From the NCBI GenBank assembly GCA_026874595.1, contig CM049318.1, positions 20,189,456 to 20,253,455 on the forward strand: a stretch of 64,000 nucleotides of DNA. The letters are read 5' to 3'. This DNA is from Sipunculus nudus (Eukaryota > Annelida > Sipuncula > Golfingiida > Sipunculidae). The position numbers and the translations under genes were made by a program. Positions 53,704 through 63,659 of the stretch are shown here, piece by piece (position 1 is the first letter of the stretch; each line of letters starts with the position of its first letter). Under the pieces are notes generated by a model. That model was not told the origin of the DNA. It worked only from the letters and a program-made list of their open reading frames with translations, and did not search any database.

Positions 53704-56310
53704 ATATAGATAGTTGGCAGGGGTCACTGACTGATACAAGAGCTAGCTTTGATATTCTACGTCCTTCAACCAGATATTTGGGCGTCCCTAAGATATATCG
53801 AGCGTCACAAACGCTGAACCCCGCGTTTGGGAAAGCCCCGTTGTAATATGAACCAAAACAAACGTAATATTCGTAGAGTTTGATTATAAAGAATTGTTAC
53901 AAGTCTGAAAGCAGATGGCGCTGCAACATAAAGCTAATATAATGAATAAATATTATAAAGAAGATTATAGCGATTCAAACACCAGCTATCTGAAAATGTT
54001 TATATCCATATATCCATTTTGTAGACCCCGTGTCATTTGATGACCTGGAAAAACAAGGCACTCGGAACGATAATGGATCGACTTTCCAGATTCAATGCAA
54101 AGCCTACTGCGGGGAGCTGGGTTCCGGAATGAATGTCAGGGTCACCTTTAAACGAGTCCCTGACATGGCAGAATCCAGTACCCATGAATTATTGAACGTC
54201 CGTCAGCGAAACTGCAGTACGTTATGTGCTGCTATATGCTGATTAAGTCATGAATCATCCTCAAGTGTATTACGAAACCCTGGTTTTTTTATCTAACTTT
54301 TCATTTACATCATATTTATACAGGGTAGTATAATTAACCAAACAGGTAAAATCAAGCAATACTACCTTGGTGCCCTGTACCATTTACAAATAAAAGAGCA
54401 TATATAAACTAAAATATTGATACAATGCATTCATAATACCATGATTTAGAATTATAAAACCTGAACATTATAATTATATGGACTCTTAAACACACAAGCA
54501 TATTTAGAAAGTATATCATATTTGTACTTTGAAAAGCAAGCAGACAGCTAAAATGTAACATTCATGGTATTTCTTTAATGTGATGTACGAAGCAATGGTA
54601 ATAAAATTTTCGGGAACATTGATAAAATTTGACATAGATTTATTCTAATTAAGCAATTTGAAATGTAGGTCATTATAGTCTGCCAAATCGGAATTATTTT
54701 TTTTTTCAATTCACTTCATTTAAATTCCAAAGCTCACTTCTTAATCCTATTCCTGAGACTTATATAGAATTAAACGATTAGGCTAACGGAAACTACATAC
54801 GTGTACCTGTAAACTGAAATGCTCAGCGATTTGGAAGCAAAGGTGTTTTGCAAATCACAATGTTGTGGTTGATTTCATATTGGCGGGGTTAACTTTTCGC
54901 GATTTTCATTTTTACCAGTGTTTCGTGAGGGTGCCATTTCGCGCTCTTACAAATCAGATATCTGTACATACTTTGTACTTAGTTGTATAAAATCTTTAAA
55001 TTTTGACTAGGGCCAAGGGAGCATTGAACGAGTGGAAAATATTATATTGTTCGTTGTAGGCAGATAATTTAAATAATCTTATCTATCAATTTTTATTCAT
55101 GCGTTACACAAAACAAAGTTTATTTAAAACGCCAATCTTTTCACGTTTAGATAATAGATAATTTACATAAGGTGAAAACGAGGCTATTGTGTCATAGAAT
55201 GGAAGGATGAGGCGTGCCATTAATGAACGGTTTATGTTCGTGTATAATTGGAGTATTGCGAAATTGACAGGCCTCGCGAAGAAAAAGCGTAATACAATAT
55301 ATGGAATTTGTCGTGTTTACCATGCTTATTGTATTATGTGTATATATATCTTTTTTTTTTTTTTTTGCAGGGTACCAGTGCAAGTCGCCCTTGGGATATT
55401 TGTTTGGTCAGGAAGGCGAGAACGATCACTCGTGTTATATAATCCCGAAAAAGTCATTTCTGCCATATAAAGATGCTTGTGATAAATGTTCAGAGTATCA
55501 AGCGAAACTTGTTGCAATAGAAACAAAAGAGGAGATGAACCATCTTGAGAATATTATTAAGCATAATAAAACACTTACAGGTAAAGGTAGATTAGACTTA
55601 CAATAACACTCGGGGGGAAATGAAAGTCAGTTAATTAATTGAATAACTTCCACGATCACGTAGATCCAAGTCTGTTCTTAATAAAATTTCTTCTATCACG
55701 TAGATCCAAGCCTGCCAATAATCAGATTACTTCTTCGATCATGTAGATCCAAGCCTATCAATAATAAGATTACTTCCTCGGTCACGTAGATCTGGGCATG
55801 CCCATAATGAGCTTACTTCTCGATCACGTTGATCCAAGCATGTCCATAATTAAATTACTTCCTCGAACAAATAGTTCCAAGTCTGTCGATAATTATAATA
55901 TTTCTCCGATCACGTAGATCCATACATTTATTACCAAATCTTTAATCGTAAACGTGTCGATGCAGGGCCATCCGACGATACCGATACGGTATTTGACTTT
56001 GTATCGCGATGTAGCGATACACAAGCGAATACTTCCTGCTCTACTTCGTACACTTGTTTTCTTTGCAGCATTTCCTGCGGACCTAAACGGATACTGGACC
56101 TGTGGTTCGGATGCTGAAGAAGAAGGCAAGTGGGTATGGACCTCCACTGGTAAAAGCTTCAACTACACGCGCTGGTCACCAGGGCAACCTGACGGACTGA
56201 AATTTGAAAATAACTTGGGATTTCATATCAAAGGTTTCACGTGGTTTACATGTTCAGAGTTCATCTTTCGTGGTGTGATTTGTGAGAAAAAAGCAGAATG
56301 TATTAAATAA
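49909..56310 (+). CDS. Secreted C-type lectin copy C (four exons)
   Basis: Joined exons 49909-49972, 54025-54216, 55371-55586 and 56069-56310 give 714 nt, 237 residues. A second in-frame donor at 55580 would remove two residues. MDFLYTICLSLLLIEPAEQ is the signal peptide. Exon 2 codes the same Cys module as A and B (DNGST, IQCKAYCGELGSG, RQRNCS) but is 18 nt shorter. The CTLD has YQCKSPLGYLFGQ, SCY, LVAIETKEEM, YWTCGSDAEEEGKWVW, RWSPGQPDG and VICEKKAEC. QPD is kept, unlike A and B, but WND is FTWFTC and the usual D-C cysteine is Asn-Leu. An extra Cys pair (TCGSD, FTCSEF) could form a replacement disulfide. Intron 1 (4 kb) contains an LTR/gag fragment, a SINE and a palindromic repeat. AATAAA at 56331. 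Confidence 0.9.
50012..50206. other. CpG-dense island in lectin C intron 1
   Basis: GCGCGGGCGG, GGCGCGGACG, GCGGCACGCGGCGCCCACG and similar words within 150 bp of otherwise AT-rich intron. The open frame across it has no recognised features. It could be a mobile element remnant or an internal promoter. Confidence 0.4.
50210..50985. other. Intron 1 of lectin C, no feature seen
   Basis: AT-rich, no repeat structure found. Confidence 0.4.
50993..51105. repeat. Short palindromic MITE-like repeat
   Basis: GGGCGGATCCAGGATTTAGG at the left and CCCCTTGGATCCGCTTCTG at the right are inverted. GGGGGATCCGGACCCCC lies between. A related GGCAGATCCAGGATTTCGG occurs in intron 3 of lectin A (28314) and GGTTCCAGGATTTTGGG in lectin B (38832). 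Confidence 0.6.
51262..51415 (-). mobile_element. tRNA-derived SINE, copy 1
   Basis: On the - strand: GGCAATCTAGTGGTGAAACG (box A-like), then GAGACACGGGTTTGATCCC (box B), followed by a body ending CTCCGGTTTCCTCCACC. The same body occurs at 56755-56866. Confidence 0.7.
51688..51739. repeat. (AT)n microsatellite
   Basis: Long TA run at the truncated end of the gypsy fragment. Confidence 0.97.
51749..52590 (-). pseudogene. Gypsy-type gag remnant
   Basis: Starting just downstream of the LTR, the - strand reads FRETEVDKYFSYFDKVNSI and WTLLLQQVLIGKAHYAFVAL (capsid-like start), then in other frames LRQVVLIEEFKRNLHKDI and KLADEYALTHRLM, then CNPCNQEGHVIANC, a CCHC zinc knuckle. Several stops and frame changes break it. 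The same blocks occur in the gag of the 57590-62818 element (ILLEEFKGCINEDV, CNYCKMEGHLISDC), so the two are one family. Nothing of protease or polymerase follows; sequence ends at an AT run. Confidence 0.82.
52593..53667 (-). mobile_element. 5' LTR of gypsy fragment
   Basis: 1075 bp from TGTGACGGC (53667, - strand start) to GTCGTGACA (52593), TG...CA ends. Immediately inside is TAAATTGGGGCCTCGCGTGC, a plausible primer binding site, then gag. A TATATA word lies near 53507. An antisense 127-codon ORF inside (53274-53657) is a shadow. Confidence 0.75.
53668..53701. repeat. (AT)n microsatellite at LTR edge
   Basis: TA run directly beside the LTR start. Confidence 0.95.
54025..54216 (+). CDS. 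Lectin C exon 2 (N-terminal Cys module)
   Basis: 192 nt, acceptor CATTTTGTAG, donor TGCA/GTACGT. Six codons shorter than in A and B but with all three Cys and the NGST sequon. Confidence 0.87.
54217..55370. other. Intron 2 of lectin C
   Basis: AT-rich, no repeat or element recognised. Ends in T18 followed by GCAG acceptor. Confidence 0.6.
55371..55586 (+). CDS. Lectin C exon 3 (CTLD first half), tandem donors
   Basis: ACTTACAG/GTAAAG/GTAGAT offers two GT donors six bases apart (after 55580 or 55586). Both keep phase 1 and differ only by Gly-Lys. The first is the better consensus. Confidence 0.88.
55645..55925. repeat. 43-bp tandem repeat in lectin C intron 3
   Basis: About seven units of CGATCACGTAGATCCAAGCC then TGTC-ATAAT-A-ATTACTTCT, starting near 55650, 55693, 55736, 55779, 55820, 55864 and 55907. 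Confidence 0.9.
56069..56310 (+). CDS. Lectin C exon 4 (CTLD second half)
   Basis: Acceptor TTTTCTTTGCAG; contains GKWVWTSTGKSFNYTRW, GQPDG and VICEKKAECIK, TAA at 56308-56310. Confidence 0.92.
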
Positions 56311-56754
56311 TATGACGTACGTGCGTTGAAAATAAATAAGGGACCTCTACAATGAAAACATTTGAATGTTCTTGAATATTTTTTTCAAAAGTGCAGTTGA
56401 AATGCATGTGTGTGAACCACATACATAGTGACTGTACGACGCTTATTATTGGTTCTTACATAAAAATGGCTCATAAGTTTATCTCATAAGTTTTTCAGGT
56501 GAACAAAAAGCAGTGCTTTAAAGGTTATGTTAGAATTGGCGTATTTTCAGAGCGAGTTGGCTTACCAAGAAAGGTCCCAGCGGTAAACCGTTGATAAAGC
56601 GCTGTGCAAGTAACTTTGTCATAAGTAGCACATGCATCATGCGCACGATGTGTTTCACTGCCCGTTGCCATGAAAACATGAGCCTGAACTTTATAAACTC
56701 CATTTTTCGAACAAATGATTATAACTAATAGTGGGTTCTTTTCATGGTTCAGGC

Positions 56755-56866
56755 GGTAGCGTTCGGTAGTATCCAGAGGTGGAGGAAACAGAAGAACCCG
56801 GTGAAATCCAACGGCCACTAAAATTAACTCTCATAGCAACGCCCGGGATCGAACCAGAACATCCGG
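56755..56866 (-). mobile_element. tRNA-derived SINE, copy 2 (truncated)
   Basis: On the - strand GGTTCGATCCCGGGCGTTGC (box B and start of body), CCGTTGGATTTCACCGGG and CTGTTTCCTCCACCTCTGG, matching 51262-51415 body. The box A half is missing. Confidence 0.7.
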
Positions 56867-57589
56867 ATGTGTGTGTGTGGGGGGGGGTTAATCGAGATTC
56901 CATGGAAACCCAATCCCCTTATTTATAGCCGAGGAAACCCTTTTCAATCTTTTCAAACAATATTAGCGACCCTGACCTTTCCAAACCACGGGATGTTTTT
57001 AAGAAATTCATGGTTGAAAATCAATGTTTCATGGTTGGACATCTCCTTTTACAAAATTATGGATGTTATAAAATTTAAAAAAATCGATTTAATGGCAAAG
57101 GGATGAAAAGTCACTATTTAACACTTAAATGATAGAGCTGCTTTATGAAAGTGTGAAGACTGTACTTTCTGTATTAAAGTGCTAATGCCAGACGGCGTGT
57201 ATACTGTCATGTCAGACTTGTATTAACGTCACCTAGACCTACCAATACCAATAGGAGTTGTTACAAACCGTTTTCAAGTGACTTCACCTGTTGTAATAAT
57301 GGTTCTAACACGCTTTGCATTTGCTGTGTTTATCATTACTATTGTTTTTCACGTGTGCATTATTTGAATTTATGTTTTGCATTATGTAATATTTATTTTA
57401 CATCAACGGGTTTGCAGGTGTAAAGACTGTGTACCAGCTCCCGGGAGGAGTGTGTTCCATGCATCTTTACACTTGTAACTGATAACATGAGATGTACATT
57501 ACTACAAACGGGTACATAGGATCAGGAAAAAAACTTTAAAAAAATTGCACCCTTAAAAGCTCGCATAAGTGTCATGAAGATTATACCTG
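56867..57589. other. Intergenic, no gene seen
   Basis: Short G9 tract at 56879. ORF 56867-57106 is featureless. Confidence 0.35.
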
Positions 57590-58008
57590 TTTTGGCACTG
57601 TCTGGCAAAAGAGGTCTTTAGTGTATTGTCTACCACAATATACATCTTGAACGTAAAGTTCCTAATTTATTCTGTTTATTTGATAAAAATAAAGGGCTGT
57701 GCATGGACGATATTCCTTGGCAGTTGCATGATAAAAATCAAAATCAAAGCCAAACATATTTTTTCAATAGTGGAGTAGTTATTCTGGTTTGCATAAAACT
57801 TTCTTGAGAAATAACAAATTGGATGATCTATGCCATCATTGCCTTCCTATAACAACACTGCACCAGCAGCAGTATCACTAGCATCTACAGCTAACTTAAA
57901 AGGTACAGAAAAGTCTGGAGTTGCTAAAACTGGTGAACTTAGCAGAATTGCTTTCAATTTCTGAAATGCATTTTCACACTGAACATTTCATACAAACTTT
58001 TGTTTCTT
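57590..58008 (-). pseudogene. Gypsy RNase H region
   Basis: After the RT thumb, frames give AFQKLKAILLSSPVLATPDF, LAVDASDTAAGAVLL, HPICYFSRKFYANQNNYST and later FTFKMYIVVDN, the usual RT_RNaseH sequence of gypsy elements. A TAA follows GAVLL and the second half shifts frame. The end of the element is lost near 57590. Confidence 0.8.
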
Positions 58009-58828
58009 CTATAACAAATAAGTCAAAGGTTCAGCTACAGCAGAAAAATTTGGACAAAACTTCCTGTAGTTTCCAACCATACCAAGAAAAAGCATTATTT
58101 GCTTTTTGTTTTCTGGTCTAGGAAATGCAGAAATAGCACTTATTTTAGCATCAGCAGGTTTTACTTGACCCTGCCCTACAATATGACCCAAAAATGTTAC
58201 ATGTGCATGAAAAAACTCAGATTTTACTAAGTTGACGGTCAGATGTGCTTCACTGAGTCTTTCGAAGAGGTCGCGAAGATTTGCAGATGTTTCTCACAGG
58301 TGTCGCTGTGCACGATGAGGGCATCAATATATGCGTCGCAGCCCTGAATGTACTTGACAACCATATGGATGAGGCGCTGGAAGGTGGCTGGCGAGTTCTT
58401 CATGCCAAACGGCATAACTTTATACTGGTACAGTCCATGCGGCGTCACAAATGCGGACACTTCTTTTGCTCATTCTGTCAGCGGAACTTGCCAGAATCCT
58501 TTTAGCAAGTCAAACTTGGAGACATATCTGGAGCTACCGACTCTATCAATACAATCATCGATTTTCGGAATCGGGAACGTGTCAGTTTTCGATAATCCGT
58601 GCTCACACGGTAACTTCCATCAGGTTTTGGCACAAGAATACATGGTGAACTCCAGTTACTGTTACTAGGTTCAATAAAATCATTGTCCAGCAAATATTGA
58701 ATTTCATCCTGTAGATACTTTTGCTTTTCTGTATTCAGTCTATAAGGATGTTGCTTGACTGCGCTTGCCTCGCCAACATCGACGTCATGGCAAAATATGT
58801 TAGTCAGCGTTGGAATGTCACTAAACAA
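58009..58828 (-). pseudogene. Gypsy reverse transcriptase, three broken frames
   Basis: 58828-58502 carries QHPYRLNTEKQKYLQDEIQY and SPCILVPKPDGSYRVSTDYR (palm start). 58460-58239 has YKVMPFGMKNSPATFQRLI and then YIDA where the catalytic Y-x-D-D is expected. 58191-58009 has VKPADAKISAISAFPRPENK and FLGMVGNYRKFCPNFS. Loss of the second catalytic Asp plus frameshifts mean the enzyme is dead. Confidence 0.9.
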
Positions 58829-58891
58829 ATGTTCATAATTCCGCAGCAGGTTCTTGAGGTCTTGTTGTTGTTGTGCGGTAAGATGTGACAG

Positions 58892-59278
58892 TTAGGCCTC
58901 CAGGTTGTTAAGCACGTCTGAGTTTTTTAATGGTACTGTACCACACTGAATGTCTACATCACACTTACAATCAGTATCTACTTTAACTGGGTCAGGGTCA
59001 GTGTTTACACAATTTACAGCAGTAACATTATGTACAACATCTGGTGTGCTATTTCTGTCATAATATGGTTTCAACATGTTAACATGGCACATATGTTTCT
59101 TCTTACGTCTATCTGGTGTCCACAGTATGTTATTTAAATCACTGACTTTCTTGTCAACAATGTCAGGACCAAAATACCTAGCTTGCAAAGATCTGCCAGG
59201 GATGGGTAGTAAGGCAAGGACCTTTTCACCAGACTCGAACGTCCTACTTACAGTGTGTTTGTCATACTTTGTTTTCAT
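58892..59278 (-). pseudogene. Integrase C-terminal region / inter-domain segment
   Basis: FESGEKVLALLPIPGRSLQA, RYFGPDIVDKKVSDLNNIL and CHVNMLKPYYDR form the SH3-like GPY/F-type tail of gypsy integrase, here lying between integrase core and RT. The following Asp-rich stretch is a linker to RT. Confidence 0.82.
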
Positions 59279-59470
59279 TTACTTTGTGTGGATTTTAGAT
59301 TTGACTTTGCCAACTCACAAGCATTTAGTAGGTTAGTGCGAAAGTCTGAGACATACTGCAGTAAACCAAGAGAATCAGGATTTTTCACACAAGAGTTTTT
59401 CTTTAAGTATTTTCAATGGAAGTTCAGTTCACGGTCCATGTCCGAACTCTTGTTCAAAGGGACTGAAACC

Positions 59471-60609
59471 CTAGGACTCCTGAAAGGATTCTCTGACAGC
59501 AAAGAGCAATAGGTGGATTCCTTCATCCCAGTCTTTCTGTGTGTCATAGCAATAGGTCCTAATCATGTTTTTTAATGTCTGGTAAAAACGCTCGAGGGCG
59601 CCCTGACTTTCAGGATGGTTTGGCGAAGAGCCGTAGTGTTTTATACCTAGCTCAAGCATAACTTGCTGGAATAAGCCAGACATAAAATAAGACCTTTGGT
59701 CAGACTGGACGGATTTTGGTAATCCAAACGTTGTAAAAACTTGGTCAGAGCTTTGACAACACTTTTGGCATTAATTTTGCGCAATGGTATTGCCTCAGGG
59801 AACCTGGAAGATGCGCACATAATTGTCAGCAAGTATTCATGTCCAGATTTTGTTTTTGGCAGTGGTCCAACACAGTCAACAATAATCCGACTGAATGGCT
59901 TCTCGAAAGCAGAAATAGGCCCAAGTGGGGCTTTAGGAGAATTCTGATTGGGCTTGCCTAACATCCGGCATGTATGACATGATTTACAATATTGTACAAC
60001 ATCTTTCCTGAGGTCAGGCCAATAGAAGTGTGAACTAACTTTCTGATAAGTTTTATGTATACCTAAATGGCCAGACAAAGGAGCCTCATGTGCCATGCTA
60101 AGAATTTCATTGCGATAGCTTTTGGACATTACTGTTTGATGTTTGATGGCCCACTCATCATCAGCGCATACATCAGGTGGTCGATATTTACGCATAAGCA
60201 CTCCATTTTTAACATAGAAACAAACTGGGTTCTGTGACAGTTTATCTTTAGAAACTGCCCTGGCAAACAAACATGAAATATCAGGGTCCTTATGCTGTTC
60301 CGCGATAAGTTCTGACCTTGAGAATGCTGCGTCCTGTACGGGCGAGTCATTAGACGAGTCACTAGTGACTCCCAAAGTGTTATTATCTGGACCATTATCC
60401 TCGTGTGTGTTTTTTTTGGCCATAGATCTAGTAACAGCACATGAAGGATACAAACCAGGAATTTCCTGAATTTCCGGATCAGTGTCCTTTTCTGTCATTA
60501 TTGGTACAGGCTGTACTTTGTCACCTGCAACATCATTGCCTAGTAGCAACTGAATTCCCTTAAAGGGTAAAGTAGTTCTTATGCCCACAGTAATATTCCC
60601 AGAAATCAA
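59471..60609 (-). pseudogene. Gypsy protease end and integrase
   Basis: 60609-59647 starts with the protease tail (GIQLLLGNDVAG), a linker with VTRSMAKK, then HLGIHKTYQKVSSHFYWPDL and YCKSCHTC (HHCC zinc finger), then FSRIIVDCVGPLPKTKSGHE with the first catalytic Asp. A frameshift near 59745 moves to the frame with FGLPKSVQSDQRSYFMSG (second Asp), continuing in 59683-59471 with SPNHPESQGALERFYQTLKN (catalytic Glu). All three DDE residues are present, but the frame is broken. Confidence 0.9.
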
Positions 60610-60612
60610 ATC

Positions 60613-60915
60613 TTACTTTAAATGGATCCTGTGAAGCGGAACTGAAGTTTGCCTGTCTGAAAACACACCATTAACAAGTGCATGTGCAGCAGTAAAGGCC
60701 CTATTACAAAATGTCAAAGTGTTTTCTAACATGAGAGTCTGGCCTGAACCAGTGTCCCTCAAAATTCTAATAGGGGTAGAATCTGAAAAATCACTTGAAA
60801 GTGATATAAAACCATCATATATGAATGGCTCAAATAACTCGATTTCAGAGTCAGGAAAGGAATCTACTACCTCAGCTTCATCAAACAAAGAACTGACATT
60901 GACAGTGTCAGTCAT
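60613..60915 (-). pseudogene. Gypsy aspartic protease segment
   Basis: IRILRDTGSGQTLMLE contains the D-T-G-S active site. The upstream residues are acidic and Ser-rich, a gag-protease spacer with diverged internal repeats (SEKEF/SFPDSE-like at 60840-61130). The frame stops just before the integrase-containing frame begins at 60609. Confidence 0.85.
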
Positions 60916-61154
60916 AAACTCTTTTTCAGAGTCATTTAAGGAATCTACATCCTTTTTATCATCAAACTCCTCATGGGAGTCAACATAGGAATTTTCCTTA
61001 GTAGAAACAAACTTCTGTTTGTCATAAGAGGACCTGGCCTAAATTTAAATACTCTTGCAAGAGTCATAAAAGGCCTCCGTAGCATCAAACCCTTTATTGG
61101 GGTCAATAAAGGAGTTGTTCCCCCTATCCACATGAAAAGAGCCTGGCTCCTGTA

Positions 61155-61859
61155 CTATGCTATGCATGATTTTGAAACAAAACCAGATGGTTTGCTATTT
61201 GGTTTATTCGCAAGTTTACAGCAGTCAGATATTAGATGACCTTCCATCTTGCAGTAATTACAGATTTTCTTTGAAAATGACTGGCCTTGGTTGGACTTGG
61301 ACACCGTGGACGTGGACTGAGGTGTAGTGATGGACTTTGCTGAACTATCAGGAATACTAGTACTGGGTGACTGCGCTTTAAACTTCTTTTGACCATACTG
61401 ATTTACATTCTTGTTTGTGAATGACTGGTTTGATTTGCTAGTAAAGGACATTTTGTGTGTTAATGAATAATCATCAGCTGATAGAGCAGCAATGTCAAGT
61501 GTTTCAGGACTTTTCTCATCAAGAAAAGTTTTAACATCTTCGTTAATGCAGCCCTTAAATTCTTCGAGCAAAATCAACTGGCGCAAATTGTCATAATCTT
61601 TCATTTGCATTTTTTTTTATTTTAATTCCAACTGCATAACAAGGTTGTCATTCCTTGATGTTTCCACTTCACTCTCTTCAATTAAACCTTTGCCAACAAG
61701 ATCCTGCATGATTTTAGCAATGATATCAGGCTTTCGCAAAGCTTTTTTCAGATTTAGCCCTAAGTGTTGTCCCAAATGCAACAACTGTTCCTTTGTCAAC
61801 TGTTCAAGTTGATCAGGGTCGGGATCGTCAACAAATGTCTCAGGTTTGAAATCTGCCAT
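61155..61859 (-). pseudogene. Gypsy gag (two frames)
   Basis: 61859-61617 begins MADFKPETFVDDPDPDQLEQ with a SAP-like LTKEQLLHLGQHLGLNL / RKPDIIAKIM helix pair. 61610-61155 has LRQLILLEEFKGCINEDVKT, LSADDYSLTHKM and CNYCKMEGHLISDC, a CCHC knuckle. A large part of the capsid between LK and MQM is missing or shifted. Confidence 0.85.
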
Positions 61860-62026
61860 GTTAAGATGTTAAAACAATAACAAAACACCACTGAGATAAA
61901 TCCTGTAAACAATGTACTGTAAACAATATGTTACCTTGTAAACAATGTATGATAAAACAATGTGTCCAGGTCAAGTTCTAATAGATTGTCAAAACTATTA
62001 AGCATCCCGAACTAGCCCCCAATGTA

Positions 62027-62818
62027 TGTTACGGAACCTAATATAAACAGATCACGTGTGCGTGATGAACATATATTTTGTCAAGGGGATAAAAAAATCA
62101 GATTCTGTAACACTAGACAGCGTGAAATGTCTAGGGGAATGAATAAAGAAGTCAGTGGTTTTTTTTAACTATAATTTATTCTTAAAACAACCCTAACATT
62201 ACAATACACTAATTACACAGTATAACAGCGGTATAACAACAAATCAATACAATCACACAATAAAATAAACAGAGTGCACAGTACCTGGATACCACCACTG
62301 TCACAACGATAAGTCCCTTTAAATGTATATGCCGGATGAAAAGTCCACACAAACTCTCCCGGAACAGTCCAATGGAAAGCTCTTGTAACAATCAAGAGTA
62401 AAAAAAGTAAACTTGAGGCAGGCAGCACCAAATTATATAGAGTTAGTTATAGTAGAATCCCTGAAATTACTGGATAATCGGACAGGTCCCACACGTCTGT
62501 GTCCGCTGGAATATTCTCTCACCTCTCTCGGCTCTAAAACACAGCCCCCTATTTATAACTTTTCACCCCCAAGCCGAGAATTTTCCACTTCTCGAAAAGT
62601 CTTAAGAATATAATACAACACACAGTAAACACGCGTTACAGGAATCATCTAGAAAAACAAATTCCGTGTCTCAACATATAAGGGTCCACACGTGAGCTCA
62701 CCCCGGCTTGGCCAGGCGAGAAAGCCCTAAGCTAGCATGACAACGAGATTTCAACCAGTACGGATTAAACTGAGAATGCAATACGCGGCTAGACACGGGC
62801 GCCACAACACGAGTAACA
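62027..62818 (-). mobile_element. 5' LTR of Gmr1-like element
   Basis: 792 bp from TGTTACTC (62818, - strand) to CCGTAACA (62027), with TG...CA ends. Inside follows TACATTGGGGGCTAGTTCGG, a primer-binding-site-like sequence resembling the one beside the 52593-53667 LTR. Confidence 0.75.
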
Positions 62819-62881
62819 CTGGAAGACACTGCCATGTTCCAAAAACGAGCATTCACCAATTTATATATATTATTTATTTTA

Positions 62882-62884
<3 letters not shown>

Positions 62885-62942
<58 letters not shown>
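62885..62942. repeat. (TA)n(GA)n compound microsatellite
   Basis: TA run of about 14 units then GA run of about 15 units. Confidence 0.97.
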
Positions 62943-62943
<1 letters not shown>

Positions 62944-63186
62944 GGATATGGAATACCATGCCCAGAAAATCTGGATCACTCCGAAAGGGAATAGACCTTC
63001 CGTTTTGTGTTTGTTTGCCATGCCTATATTGGAATTGAGGTTAACAGCCAGCCAAATAAATCCTATAAACTTAATCGTTTATACAAATTTTCATCAAAAT
63101 TTTAACATAGAAAGATAACTACCGATTACAAACTATAAAGTACTGTTTGCTGAGGGTCTGGTTTCAATTCTTATTTTAACCTGGCC

Positions 63187-63655
63187 CAGTGACGGATCCA
63201 GGATGTTGCTAAATAGGGGACACAACTGCCTCAAGGATGTGTTTTTTTCATTTAATTCGCTCAATGTTTTCATAAAAAGAGCGTCGAATGTTTTATACAA
63301 AACAATATGTTCACTCTCCTTTGTGGCCTTTAAGTGTAATTGTTGTGAAGGAAAATCTGCGATAATAAAATAAATAAATATATTTAAATCTTATATAAGT
63401 GAATTCAAAAATAACTTCTATTAAACTAACTATATCTCACCCAGCAACATAGGTGAAATTTAAGGCATGGCTTGTAAGGATTTTGCGATACTACATTTTG
63501 TTATACAAATAGAAATGTTGAAAAAATAACTAAACGTTGTGGCCATGCTATAAAGTATGCAAAACATCCAAAATTATTTGAATAAATAAATTAATAAAAT
63601 TACCGACGTTAAAGGAGGGGCACAAGCCCCCTGTGTCCCCCTCTTGATATCCGCC
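63187..63655. mobile_element. Possible TIR element (CGGATCCAGGAT family)
   Basis: CAGTGACGGATCCAGGATG at the left and CTTGATATCCGCCTATG inverted at the right, with GGGGACACAA/TTGTGTCCCC-like inner inverted words (63222, 63630). No ORF. Related to the short repeat at 50993-51105. Target duplication not found. Confidence 0.4.
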
Positions 63656-63659
63656 TATG

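Larger units (their letters stand above)
57590..62818 (-). mobile_element. Gmr1-like Ty3/gypsy element, degenerate
   Basis: Reading the - strand: LTR (62818-62027), gag (61859-61155), protease (60915-60520), integrase (60300-58990), reverse transcriptase (58828-58009), RNase H (57990-57590). Integrase before RT is the reverse of normal gypsy order and is the hallmark of the Gmr1 group. Frames are broken in several places and no 3' LTR is found. Confidence 0.88.

Noticed and set aside
58281-58668. + strand ORFs across the RT region
   Set aside because: They are shadows of the - strand reverse transcriptase, whose motifs are clear.
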